From positions 255,501 through 319,500 of the forward strand of contig NC_042506.1 of the NCBI RefSeq assembly GCF_003054445.1: 64,000 bases of DNA. The letters run 5' to 3'. Origin of the DNA: Pichia kudriavzevii. Its lineage: Eukaryota > Ascomycota > Pichiomycetes > Pichiales > Pichiaceae. Of this stretch, positions 48,602-57,938 are shown in pieces. The stretch's first letter is position 1. The number at the start of each line of letters is the position of its first letter. The notes under the pieces are model-generated. The model had not been told where the DNA came from and made no database searches. It was given only the letters and a program-made list of their open reading frames with translations. The translations under genes were made by a program, and so were the position numbers.

Positions 48602-49984
48602 TCATACTATACTTGTTTCTATTATCTTCTCAAACAAGGTGAAAATCAAGATGCTAGCGGTACTACCAATGACAAACCATTTGTCGAACCAATCATTCAT
48701 AAAATCAACGTCCAATGAATCTAAAGTCATCTTTAGCCCACTCCACTCTTGCTCATTTATCCATAACTTCGTTAGGTGGATGGGGAGCTTAGTGTTGAGC
48801 ATCAATGCTGTTGATATCACATATATACCAGTCATTTCACATAGGACCAAGGGAATTAATTCTTGGTATAGTTCGTCTAGTATGGCAACGCTCTCATTGT
48901 ATACCTGGAGTTTGTTGACAATCTCGAGACCAACTAGCTTTTTCTTGACTAACCTTAGGTTTTTAAAAGTAATTAATACATTCTGAATTGACATTAAAAA
49001 AAAAGAGACTGAAATGAGAAAATTTATTATCATTGTGATTTGTTCACCATTGTATCCTAAAATATGTGCAATCGTGGATGCCAATAGATCGCCGTTACCA
49101 TCAATTTCACCTTTTTTCTTCTGAACAATATTCATCATAAATTGAATCACTCGTATTATCCCATATCCTATTTTGTAAATACTATATATCCAGGTAGTAT
49201 AGGTGACGAGTGCACCAATTCCTTTGTCACCGTTTTTTATGTTCACAAGTTCTCGACTTAAGCTTTCAGCTTTTATTAGGTCAACATTTTCAGACTTTAA
49301 TTCCCTAATCAACTCTTCCTCTTTTCCACTCAATAGAAGCTCGTGTATTCCATGAAACCACTCATACATCTCCCTTAATGACATCACACACCCAATACCA
49401 TTCAAAATGGACAAACAACAAATACCAAATAGAGAAACTAAGTACAAAGATAATTGTAAATAGGTGCCTGACATCTCTTTGCTTGTGGCCAAATAAACGA
49501 CAACCAAGACTAGGATCCATGCTAAAATCACCTTACTGTAATCAACAAGATTTGTGTTGTTTGGAGTTGGCTGTATCCATTTATAAAGAATGTATACGGG
49601 TATCACATAAACTAATCCGATTGTTAATAATACCAAAGTGATGTAACAATCTAGATGTCGAATGGAAAAATCGCAGAATCTTAAAATATCAAAAAGGAAC
49701 AAGCCAATCAGTTGTACCGACAACGACATGATCACATCAATTGCAATAATAACAAACCTGCTTTCTCCATAAACTTTTATAGAATCGATCTGGTTATTAA
49801 CCACGTGATGATCGATGTGTAATATCTGCAAATTTCGATTTGTTAACGATGCAAGACGTGCATTGTTTGTTGTGTAAATCAAAGGTAATATGATGGGACG
49901 GATGAATTTTTCACTAAGTTGGTAGCTCAGAATATGAGAGAATACTAAAAAGATAGTACTTGCCACCTTGTAAAGGAAAGCCAT
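48602..49984 (-). CDS. GPHR / ABA-GPCR-like nine-helix membrane protein
   Basis: Polytopic protein of 460 aa resembling Golgi pH regulator (GPHR; plant GTG1/2), an anion channel of Golgi or ER membranes in other organisms. The match is in the pattern of four blocks: N-terminal helices; GICCLSILNGIGCVMSL, where GPHR has its LSGFGAVN segment; MIINFLISVSFFLMSIQNV; and LVLCEMTGIYVISTALML followed by FMNDWFDKWFVIGSTASI near the C-terminus. A charged central loop of about 70 residues (EEELIRELKSENVD onward) separates the two halves, as in GPHR. I recall no clear S. cerevisiae counterpart. Converges on FET3 with 170 bases between stops. Confidence 0.72.
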   Translation of the reverse strand: MAFLYKVASTIFLVFSHILSYQLSEKFIRPIILPLIYTTNNARLASLTNRNLQILHIDHHVVNNQIDSIKVYGESRFVIIAIDVIMSLSVQLIGLFLFDILRFCDFSIRHLDCYITLVLLTIGLVYVIPVYILYKWIQPTPNNTNLVDYSKVILAWILVLVVVYLATSKEMSGTYLQLSLYLVSLFGICCLSILNGIGCVMSLREMYEWFHGIHELLLSGKEEELIRELKSENVDLIKAESLSRELVNIKNGDKGIGALVTYTTWIYSIYKIGYGIIRVIQFMMNIVQKKKGEIDGNGDLLASTIAHILGYNGEQITMIINFLISVSFFLMSIQNVLITFKNLRLVKKKLVGLEIVNKLQVYNESVAILDELYQELIPLVLCEMTGIYVISTALMLNTKLPIHLTKLWINEQEWSGLKMTLDSLDVDFMNDWFDKWFVIGSTASILIFTLFEKIIETSIV

Positions 49985-50108
49985 TGGCCCAAAACGGTAT
50001 TATTACAGGGGGACAATGTATATGTGTATATATAGATACAAAGCGCAAGTTAAGTAGTGTTGATTTCATCTGAAATTCAATTTTTGAACCGCGTTGTTAA
50101 TTGATTCT

Positions 50109-50897
50109 TCAGTTGACGATTTTTTCATAGAGCCAGTCATTGATTGTACTCCATTTATCTTTGAATATGTTTCCCTGAGAGAAATCAACATTGGATTCGA
50201 GTAGTTGGAACTGGAATCTTCCATTTTGGATTGCTAGGTCAAGATTATCTTCCATATCTTCACTTGATATGGTGCCTTTGGATAGTGACTTATCCACTTT
50301 ACTTAATCCACGTTGTTTTATGTCATGAATTTTACCAATTTCAGTCTCTAACATTTCTTTAATTTTTGTACTCTTCTTGGATGTAAATAAATCATTTTTA
50401 TTGCAGAAAACTAGCATATCGATACCATTTGGTCTGCTTTCGGAAACGTTCAATATTTCTAACAAATCTTCAGCAACATCATGGCATGCTTTCGCATCAA
50501 ACGTACTTGAATCAATCAAATAAATAATACCTTTAATATCTGCAAGGTGCTCCTCGAAAAAGGGGGTAAGATATAGACTCTTCAACTTTTTATTAGCAGG
50601 GAAATCAATAACGTATATATCTTGAAATGTTTTCTCTCCAGCAAATTTCTCATCCACTTTCAATTCACCCTCTTGTGGTTCTAATGAACTAACTGTTAGT
50701 AATGGAAGTGTGCCTTCCTTTAATAGATGAAACAAATTCGTTTTCCCACTACCTTGTTGCCCACAAATCAAAAACTTCTTTTTATTGGAGGTGATCAGAG
50801 AATGTCTCTTCATCAGATATCCTCCAAGAGCAAGAAGAAAGATAGTAATAATTAGCGGAACTAGAATGGACGTTTCCTTGTGAAGTGCTTGGTTCAT
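50109..50897 (-). CDS. SRP102: SRP receptor beta subunit
   Basis: ER-membrane GTPase that anchors the SRP receptor alpha subunit (Srp101). One N-terminal transmembrane helix (about residues 12-29), then an Arf-like GTPase domain: G1 GQQGSGKTN near residue 46, IYVIDFPAN in the G3 position (DFPA in place of DxxG, as in Srp102), and CNKNDLF as G4. 262 aa against 244 in S. cerevisiae. It sits downstream of the GPHR-like gene's promoter on the same strand with about 125 bases between. Confidence 0.9.
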   Translation of the reverse strand: MNQALHKETSILVPLIITIFLLALGGYLMKRHSLITSNKKKFLICGQQGSGKTNLFHLLKEGTLPLLTVSSLEPQEGELKVDEKFAGEKTFQDIYVIDFPANKKLKSLYLTPFFEEHLADIKGIIYLIDSSTFDAKACHDVAEDLLEILNVSESRPNGIDMLVFCNKNDLFTSKKSTKIKEMLETEIGKIHDIKQRGLSKVDKSLSKGTISSEDMEDNLDLAIQNGRFQFQLLESNVDFSQGNIFKDKWSTINDWLYEKIVN

Positions 50898-51253
50898 GCT
50901 TGTGTATGAAGTTTACCAATAAAAGGTTTTTTGCAAACTAACCGATATCAAAAGTGGTGCAATTTAAGAACTTTCTCAATATTGGTGAAATTTAAGTACC
51001 CTCACACACATATTACGATTATAAACACTTATTCATTTTTTTGATTTAAAGCTGGGGCCTGTTTTATGTGAAGAAAATCTCTATCCTGGTATTCTAATAT
51101 AAATAGGTATATAAATGTATATACATAGTAAGGTAAAAAATGAAAAGTAGAGAAGCAAGAAGTAAATAAAAAGAGTGAAAGAGAAAAATAAACAAATTAA
51201 CTCGTTAAAAAAAAAGAGATAAAGTAACAGTTTCTTGATGATTACTATACTAA
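50898..51253. other. Intergenic region SRP102-permease
   Basis: 356 AT-rich bases, SRP102 promoter and the 3' flank of the permease. No gene or repeat seen beyond A-rich tracts at 51200-51220. Confidence 0.5.
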
Positions 51254-52897
51254 TTATGAATCTATTGTTTTTCCTGTGGTTTCTATATTTTCTTCGGAGA
51301 CAGAATCAATCTTATCTCCCGATGAACCTGATTGGGTATCTGCAGATTCATCCACATCAACATTTCCAAGTGGGCCCTTGAACCATTTCTTAGCATCAAT
51401 TGCATACCAGCCACCTGCACCTATAAATACAGCACCTAAGATAACCACTGTATAGTTCATATTCTCCTTGTTAACAGGCATGTAGTTAGGGAATATGAAC
51501 ACAATCGAAAGGAAAACAGTCCATGTGACACCATATAACATGACGAATTTAGATAATTTTCCCATATGAAATGGACCTCGTGGAACACCCATTTTTTCTC
51601 TATTCAGAGCAAATAAGAATAAAACAATAATATAAGACCAATCTGTGCAGATTGCACAAGCTGAGAAGATGGCATTCATAGCAATATTAGAACCTAAATT
51701 GATCAAAACAAGTAACGAGTTGATCAGACAAATCAACCAGACACATCTCAAAGGTGCCTTGGTTCTTGGGTCTAGGTTATACCAGAAATTGGAGTATGGT
51801 AGACCTCCATCTCTGGCGAAGGACCACAAACCTCTAGCAGTATAGCACATTGCAACGGCACCACAGAACCAAATAACCACAAAAGCTAATGATAGATATG
51901 CAATAGCACCGGTTTTACCCATAGCAATGTGATATATTTCAACAATTGGCTGACCAGATCCGGTGTTCAAAATACGATCTAAATCAGTGCCCATAGTTAG
52001 CGTAATCACAATAACTAGAACCCAACCGAGAACAGCGGTAGTAGTCAATGCCGAGGCAATTGCAAGAGGCGTCAAATAAGCTGCATTATAAGCTTCCTCA
52101 GACATTCTGGACGTAGCATCATAACATGTCATGACCCAAGAAACTTGTAAGAATCCAAACAAAAAGGCCCACCCATCTGCATCCCAGCCAGTCGAATTGA
52201 TAACTTGGCCAAATGTATATTGTCTAGTATTGAATTCAGGACATTTTGCAAGCAAGGTGACGATTAAACCAATCGTTGCGCCAATATTAACAAAACAGTA
52301 ATATTTGGTAACGCTGGCCAACACTGAGCCAGGCAAAGAGTTGATAGCACCATGAGAAAGTATAACTAAGATTGCAACAGCTGTGATATGTCCTCTGGAT
52401 GGATTATATGTGTAGTCAGAAGCCATTTGGATAACATTCATTAATAGAGTTGCCGCTCCAAAATCGGTGGAACAACATCCTGTAATTGCACCTGTAAAAT
52501 ATAGCCATGCATCGATCCAACAAAGCAATGGAACGTATTTCTTTGGGGTGACATGTGTAATAACATAGTACATACCACCAGAGGTTGGGAAACATGAAGT
52601 GATTTCTGCCACTGACCATGCGATACAGAGACAACCCAAACAACCTGCAAACCAACACCAAACGGCACATGCTGGACCACCAGCCCATAATGGGTAAAGA
52701 TAAGTGATTGAAATTGTTCCCATCAAACCAGAAATGGAAAGGGCAAATGAAAATGAAGAGAGGAAGTCATAGGTTCTATTGAACTCTTGCTTATAACCCA
52801 ACTCAGCAAGAACCTGTTCATCTTTATTAACATTGGCATTACCTGACTCTAAAGTACTTGAACCCAGTGGATTGATTTTTTTGAGAAGACCTGACAT
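51254..52897 (-). CDS. UGA4-like amino acid/GABA permease, copy A
   Basis: APC-superfamily transporter of the ACT group (Uga4, Hnm1, Tpo5, Bio5 relatives), 12 helices, 547 aa. Diagnostic stretches are LGYKQEFNR before helix 1, SFALSISGLMGTIS, YPLWAGGPACAVWCWF, SVAEITSCFPTSGGMYY and ARDGGLPYS. The N- and C-tails are polar and cytosolic. GABA, choline, polyamines or biotin precursors are all possible substrates; GABA-type is only the closest overall look. It forms a direct tandem with the next gene, with long DNA blocks identical to it (offset 2360 bases). Confidence 0.85.
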   Translation of the reverse strand: MSGLLKKINPLGSSTLESGNANVNKDEQVLAELGYKQEFNRTYDFLSSFSFALSISGLMGTISITYLYPLWAGGPACAVWCWFAGCLGCLCIAWSVAEITSCFPTSGGMYYVITHVTPKKYVPLLCWIDAWLYFTGAITGCCSTDFGAATLLMNVIQMASDYTYNPSRGHITAVAILVILSHGAINSLPGSVLASVTKYYCFVNIGATIGLIVTLLAKCPEFNTRQYTFGQVINSTGWDADGWAFLFGFLQVSWVMTCYDATSRMSEEAYNAAYLTPLAIASALTTTAVLGWVLVIVITLTMGTDLDRILNTGSGQPIVEIYHIAMGKTGAIAYLSLAFVVIWFCGAVAMCYTARGLWSFARDGGLPYSNFWYNLDPRTKAPLRCVWLICLINSLLVLINLGSNIAMNAIFSACAICTDWSYIIVLFLFALNREKMGVPRGPFHMGKLSKFVMLYGVTWTVFLSIVFIFPNYMPVNKENMNYTVVILGAVFIGAGGWYAIDAKKWFKGPLGNVDVDESADTQSGSSGDKIDSVSEENIETTGKTIDS

Positions 52898-53583
52898 TGT
52901 TTGAATTTTGTAGTTCTAGCTCGAATCCAGTATTACTCTATAGAGAGGGTCCCCAATTATCTATAGACGAGGGAGTTTGTTAAATACCATGTGAAAGAAG
53001 AGACTAGGGTCCCTTAGTTTGGTAGTTTATTCAGATTTACACGCAATTCAATTCGTCTTCTCGCCATGGATGCCTCCGACCAATAGAATTTCTCAAGTCG
53101 CAATATGCCATTTTCACATGCACATACTAAATGCAACCATAAGACAAATAGTGTGGTGTGAGGGTGTTTCCTAGAATTTTAAGGTTTACCAAGGCCAACG
53201 CAGTCACATGGAGAATAGTAGTCCAAGAGAAATCAACTTTGGAGACAACATAGCAGCTGAAGAAAAAGAGTAGATGAACCATGGCCATATTTATATCAAA
53301 CTAAGGGTGTTGATAAAACAGGCTCTGAATCCTACCAAATTCATGCAACTAAATGGTAAAGTGGGGAAAAGTGTCTCTTGGTGGAAACCAAGTAGAAGAC
53401 GCCGCATTTCACCTTCCTATTTAGGTATCCTGTTCCAGTAGTTGCGAAATTTACCTGCCGTGTTAGGAAGGTTGTTTCCTCTTCCTTTTTTTTCCACTCT
53501 CTTAAATGTAGTGGCAGAAACAAAAATGCGGCTCAGCATAGTATATCGAATACGGTTATTATAAATTCTATTTATACAAACAA
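52898..53583. other. Intergenic region between permease copies
   Basis: 686 bases: promoter of copy A and 3' flank of copy B. No GATAAG cluster like that upstream of copy B is visible. A 60-codon minus-strand ORF at 53341-53523 has no similarity and is not called. Confidence 0.45.
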
Positions 53584-55269
53584 TCAATTACCCTTATCTG
53601 GACTTTCCATGATGGCCACCTTGATCCTATTTGACTTTACAGGATCAGAACCAGCAGATCCCATTTCATAGTCTTCACTTCTAACCTCGATTCCGTAGGA
53701 GGAATCATCGTCAGCGTCAATATTAGCCTTTGGTCCAATAAACCATTTCTTAGCATCAATTGCATACCAGCCACCTGCACCTATAAATACAGCACCTAAG
53801 ATAACCACTGTATAGTTCATATTCTCCTTGTTAACAGGCATGTAGTTAGGAAACACAAAAACAATCGAGACAAATAAGGTCCAAATACATGAATACATCA
53901 TAACAGGTTTGGACAATTTTCCCATATGGAATGGACCTCTTGGAACACCCATTTTCTCCCTATTTAAACTGAAGAAGAAAATAGCGATAATGTAAGACCA
54001 ATCTGTGCAGATTGCACAAGCTGAGAAGATGGCATTCATAGCAATAGTGGAACCTAAATTGATCAAAACAAGTAACGAGTTGATCAGACAAATCAACCAG
54101 ACACATCTCAAAGGTGCCTTGGTTCTTGGGTCTAGGTTATACCAGAAATTGGAGTATGGTAGACCTCCATCTCTGGCGAAGGACCACAAACCTCTAGCAG
54201 TATAGCACATTGCAACGGCACCACAGAACCATAGGACAACAAAAGACAAGGACAAGTATGCAATAGCACCGGTTTTACCCATAGCAATGTGATATATTTC
54301 AACAATTGGCTGACCAGATCCGGTGTTCAAAATACGATCTAAATCAGTGCCCATAGTTAGCGTAATCACAATAACTAGAACCCAACCGAGAACAGCGGTA
54401 GTAGTCAATGCCGAGGCAATTGCAAGAGGCGTCATGTAAGCTGCATTGTGAACTTCTTCAGACATCCTGGACGTAGCATCGTAACTGGTCATGACCCAAG
54501 AAACCTGTAAGAATCCAAACAAAAAGGCCCACCCATCTGCATCCCAGCCAGTCGAATTGATAACTTGGCCAAATGTATATTCCCTAGTATTAAATTCAGG
54601 ACATTTAGCCAATAAGGTTACAATTAAGCCAATTGTTGCACCAATGTTAACAATACAGTAGTATTTAGTAACACTTGATAATACTGATCCTGGCAACGAA
54701 TTGATTGCACCATGTGTTAAAATAACCAAAATTGCAACAGCTGTAATGTGTCCTCTTGAAGGAGTATAAGTATAATCGGAAGCCATTTGTACGATATTAA
54801 TCAACAAAGTTGCCGCTCCAAAATCAGTGGAACAGCACCCTGTAATTGCACCGGTAAAATATAGCCAAGCATCGATCCAACATACTAGTGGAACGTATTT
54901 CTTAGGTACAACGTGGGTGATGACATAGTACATACCACCAGAGGTTGGGAAACATGAAGTGATTTCTGCCACTGACCATGCGATACAGAGACAACCCATG
55001 GCACCAACAAACCAACACCAAACGGCACATGCTGGACCACCAGCCCATAATGGATAAAGGTAAGTAATTGAAATTGTTCCCATCAAACCGGAAATAGAGA
55101 GAGCAAATGAAAAAGTGGATAAAAATCCATAGTTCCTATCGAATTCTTGCTTATATCCTAAATTTGCCAACCCATTCGCATCTTCTTTGTCTTGAATCGA
55201 AGGCGCATCGTTAGAAAGAACGGACTTGATTGTCTGTAAAGTTTTCTGACCTTTAAGTTCTTCAGTCAT
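53584..55269 (-). CDS. UGA4-like amino acid/GABA permease, copy B
   Basis: Paralog of the gene at 51254-52897, 561 aa, same ACT-type signature (LGYKQEFDR, YPLWAGGPACAVWCWF, FPTSGGMYY, ARDGGLPYS). It diverges from copy A mainly in the first 45 and last 45 residues and in short internal segments. Intervening DNA is identical over stretches of 100-180 bases. Its promoter carries several GATAAG/CTTATC sites, the element bound by nitrogen-regulatory GATA factors in yeast. This suits an amino-nitrogen permease. The C-terminal tail is rich in acidic and Ser residues. Confidence 0.86.
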   Translation of the reverse strand: MTEELKGQKTLQTIKSVLSNDAPSIQDKEDANGLANLGYKQEFDRNYGFLSTFSFALSISGLMGTISITYLYPLWAGGPACAVWCWFVGAMGCLCIAWSVAEITSCFPTSGGMYYVITHVVPKKYVPLVCWIDAWLYFTGAITGCCSTDFGAATLLINIVQMASDYTYTPSRGHITAVAILVILTHGAINSLPGSVLSSVTKYYCIVNIGATIGLIVTLLAKCPEFNTREYTFGQVINSTGWDADGWAFLFGFLQVSWVMTSYDATSRMSEEVHNAAYMTPLAIASALTTTAVLGWVLVIVITLTMGTDLDRILNTGSGQPIVEIYHIAMGKTGAIAYLSLSFVVLWFCGAVAMCYTARGLWSFARDGGLPYSNFWYNLDPRTKAPLRCVWLICLINSLLVLINLGSTIAMNAIFSACAICTDWSYIIAIFFFSLNREKMGVPRGPFHMGKLSKPVMMYSCIWTLFVSIVFVFPNYMPVNKENMNYTVVILGAVFIGAGGWYAIDAKKWFIGPKANIDADDDSSYGIEVRSEDYEMGSAGSDPVKSNRIKVAIMESPDKGN

Positions 55270-55648
55270 TTCTTTGCTTGGTAGTTATATTGACAGGAGC
55301 AAGGTGAAGGTTTTCTTCTCTTTTTCTTACTTAGCGTCTCTGGATTAGTTTGTGGTATTTCAAAAATAGGAAGAGAAAATAACAGTCAGCATTTCCCTTT
55401 AAATACCAAATGATTGCAAGAGCAGACTATTAAGATCTTGATGAAACTTAATTCTTATTTTGTCGAAAAAATCCTAGGAGATTAGATGGGGAGGACAAAA
55501 GTGCTCAATGGGGTAAATATCATGGAACTACCCAAAAGGGCAGGCGGACCCCTCCTTTCTTCATCAACGATGCCTGACATAAAAAGCTGGTGCGCATCAC
55601 TTATAACTAATAGACTCGAACTGATTGAGTGATTTACCTCTCCTGTTT

Positions 55649-55885
55649 CTTATCAGTAAAACTGATTCTTATCTCATCAATGCACTCATTCTTATCAGTA
55701 CAAAATGCAACTATTTTCATTAGCCCAAATCTCAAAGCTAAATTTTATTCAGCCTAACGCGAATAGGAGAATTGAAGTAAACTAAAAAGAAAAAAAAACA
55801 GAAACTTTTCAAACAAAATTTGGGCAAGATGGCAAGATGGCAAGATGGCACGTGACCCGTACTTCCCGATTTAGCTATAGATAAG
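55649..55885. promoter_or_regulatory. GATA-factor site cluster upstream of permease copy B
   Basis: CTTATC at 55649-55654, 55668-55673 and 55691-55696, plus GATAAG at 55880-55885. GATAAG is the core of the element bound by Gln3, Gat1 and Dal80 (known); S. cerevisiae UGA4 is controlled this way. Three sites within 50 bases, 380-430 bases before the start, support nitrogen-catabolite control. Confidence 0.5.
55823..55850. repeat. Octamer tandem repeat next to an E-box
   Basis: GGCAAGAT repeated three times (55823-55846) plus a half unit GGCA, running into CACGTG at 55849-55854. The hexamer is the Cbf1/Pho4 type E-box. It sits about 220 bases before PIB2. Confidence 0.75.
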
Positions 55886-56072
55886 AACATGGAATAAAGT
55901 CAATTGATTTGCTGCTTCTGGTGTATCGAAGATTGTCGATATTTCTGATATCAGATTATCGATTGTTTCAATTTATTATCTGTTTGGTGCTTCTCTAACA
56001 ACTAAATGAATTGACTGTGCCTCTTAAAGTAGACTCCATATACACCATTGCCACATAGACACTTCCACTCAC

Positions 56073-57938
56073 ATGATCAAACCCGTGCAGCCCAATCCAG
56101 AGGTATCGCCGCCCACAAATAACAGCATCTTATCTCCCAAAGTGGAGGTCGATTCGAAACTTAGCTTGAATGATCCAGATAACAATTTAAACACTTCCTC
56201 TAGCTCAAGAAAATCAACATCTTCCAGCGAGTGTACCTCTAGAAAATGCCCCAAACAGCCATTGACACCTTCTTCTGCATTATATGAGGGGGATGATGAT
56301 GTCAAGTCTCTAGTTTATAGTGATAAGGATAGCACCAACATACACAATACTCCACCTAGAGAAAACACCACAACTGACTCGCTTTCAAAGGACAACAGTG
56401 GTACCATCATTGACAATGTGTCATCCACTCCTAATTCTGAGAAAGTAATCAATTCAAGAAGGTTTTCTTTCAATAAAAGGCCCGTCAGTTTCTCCTCTAA
56501 ATTACAAAGAAAGTCCTCTCAGATATCCTTTATAAACAACTATCCCCCTCAGAGGTGCGATTCAATTAAGAGAGATATAGACCACTCTAAATTCTATTCA
56601 AAGTTCAAGGGCATAATGAAAGACAAGGACGAATTACCTGATTCTGCAATTAACGACCTTTCCTTTGAGTACAACTACGATGAAAAGATTAGGGCACCTA
56701 GGATGTCCGTGGTTTCCTTCATTTCCAAAGCTTCAAGTATAAACAGTCAGCAACAAAACCATTTTAATGCTACGAGACAAACATCAGCACCTGTGTTGTT
56801 GAAAACTCGTACATCATCTTCAAATCATACACTTGAAAGTCTGTCAGAGGAGGCGTCCTACCAGCCTGCTTCATTTGATTTGACAAAACAGTTGCGTCAT
56901 TTGTCTATTGGCGAAGATGCTGAAAAAGTACGTGACGAAATAAATACCCCATTTAGTGATGCTTATACATATAACATCACTAAAACAAAATCACGCATAT
57001 CTAACTCATCTTCAAACGTTTCACCGACAAAGGAAAAAGCAAGTTTCCTCAGTCATGAAGAAAAACCTCCAAAACAAATTGAAGCTCCGACAAGACTTGC
57101 AAAAGACTATATTCCCCCTGTTTTGAGGCCTATACCCACCACCTCACTTGTTCAGATAGATTTAGCGGAGCAAAATGACTCGACTAAAGCGAAGAGTATT
57201 GACCATGTAGAAACCACACCAATAATGCTTAACTCCAATGTGGAGCTAAACACCCCTCCATCATCTTCATCGACTTTGGATAGTGGTACCAAATGTGGGC
57301 CCAAAAAAGGTAAAGTGCATTATCAGCTTTTCACACAGCTTTCCAACCGAGAATTGCCAAAAACACCAGTTTTGAAGACCACTCTTGGGGAGAATCCTAG
57401 TATATCGGAGGCGCTACTTACGGCTTCGGTGACCAATTCATCTTTTTATTTACCTAAAAAGACTCCATCAAACTTGGAGCCTTCACATTCACACTGGAAA
57501 CCAAACTGTGCTGTTAGTGCCTGTGAAAGTTGCGGCAGCTCTTTCAATTTATTTCATCGAAAGCACCACTGTCGCCATTGTGGAGGGATATTTTGCTCTA
57601 ACTGTTTGGGACAATTTGCTAATTTGAACTTGCTAGGTAATTTTGAGAAACCTGAGTTGCTTGTGCGTTCTGCTTTGTTATCCCCCATACAATCAACGGA
57701 AACTTGTGCTACATTTGGCTCAAATAAAACCTTCTCACAACGAGAATCATCCCAAAGGTACTCTGCGTTTTGCAAAGTATGCCCCGAATGTTCAAAGCTT
57801 TGGATACAATTTTTAGCCTCAGATGAAGATTATGAAGGAAAAATTCTTCTTGAGCATGGTGGATCCACTGCTTCTGCAAACTTAAGAAAAGAAAGCTTGA
57901 ATGCTGTTCCATCCGATTGGAATTGGAGTTCGTTTTGA
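56073..57938 (+). CDS. PIB2: FYVE protein Pib2, TORC1 regulator
   Basis: Vacuolar/endosomal PI3P-binding protein needed for glutamine activation of TORC1. The N-terminal ~480 residues are Ser/Asn/Thr-rich. A FYVE zinc finger follows at about 483-575 with CESCGSS, RKHHCRHCGG and FCSNC; its WxxD leader reads WKPN. A segment of about 45 residues extends the finger before the last CPEC pair. The protein ends in VPSDWNWSSF, the tail motif that Pib2 needs to activate TORC1, which makes the assignment firm. 621 aa against 635 in S. cerevisiae. Confidence 0.93.
   Translation: MIKPVQPNPEVSPPTNNSILSPKVEVDSKLSLNDPDNNLNTSSSSRKSTSSSECTSRKCPKQPLTPSSALYEGDDDVKSLVYSDKDSTNIHNTPPRENTTTDSLSKDNSGTIIDNVSSTPNSEKVINSRRFSFNKRPVSFSSKLQRKSSQISFINNYPPQRCDSIKRDIDHSKFYSKFKGIMKDKDELPDSAINDLSFEYNYDEKIRAPRMSVVSFISKASSINSQQQNHFNATRQTSAPVLLKTRTSSSNHTLESLSEEASYQPASFDLTKQLRHLSIGEDAEKVRDEINTPFSDAYTYNITKTKSRISNSSSNVSPTKEKASFLSHEEKPPKQIEAPTRLAKDYIPPVLRPIPTTSLVQIDLAEQNDSTKAKSIDHVETTPIMLNSNVELNTPPSSSSTLDSGTKCGPKKGKVHYQLFTQLSNRELPKTPVLKTTLGENPSISEALLTASVTNSSFYLPKKTPSNLEPSHSHWKPNCAVSACESCGSSFNLFHRKHHCRHCGGIFCSNCLGQFANLNLLGNFEKPELLVRSALLSPIQSTETCATFGSNKTFSQRESSQRYSAFCKVCPECSKLWIQFLASDEDYEGKILLEHGGSTASANLRKESLNAVPSDWNWSSF

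Larger units (their letters stand above)
55270..56072. other. Divergent promoter region permease B / PIB2
   Basis: About 800 bases with no gene. It contains the GATA-site cluster and octamer repeat listed separately, and an A-rich tract at 55783-55799. Confidence 0.5.

Noticed and set aside
51645-51845. 66-codon plus-strand ORF, also at 54005-54205, nearly identical in both copies
   Set aside because: It is antisense to the two permeases in their most similar DNA block; its conservation follows from the permease sequence.
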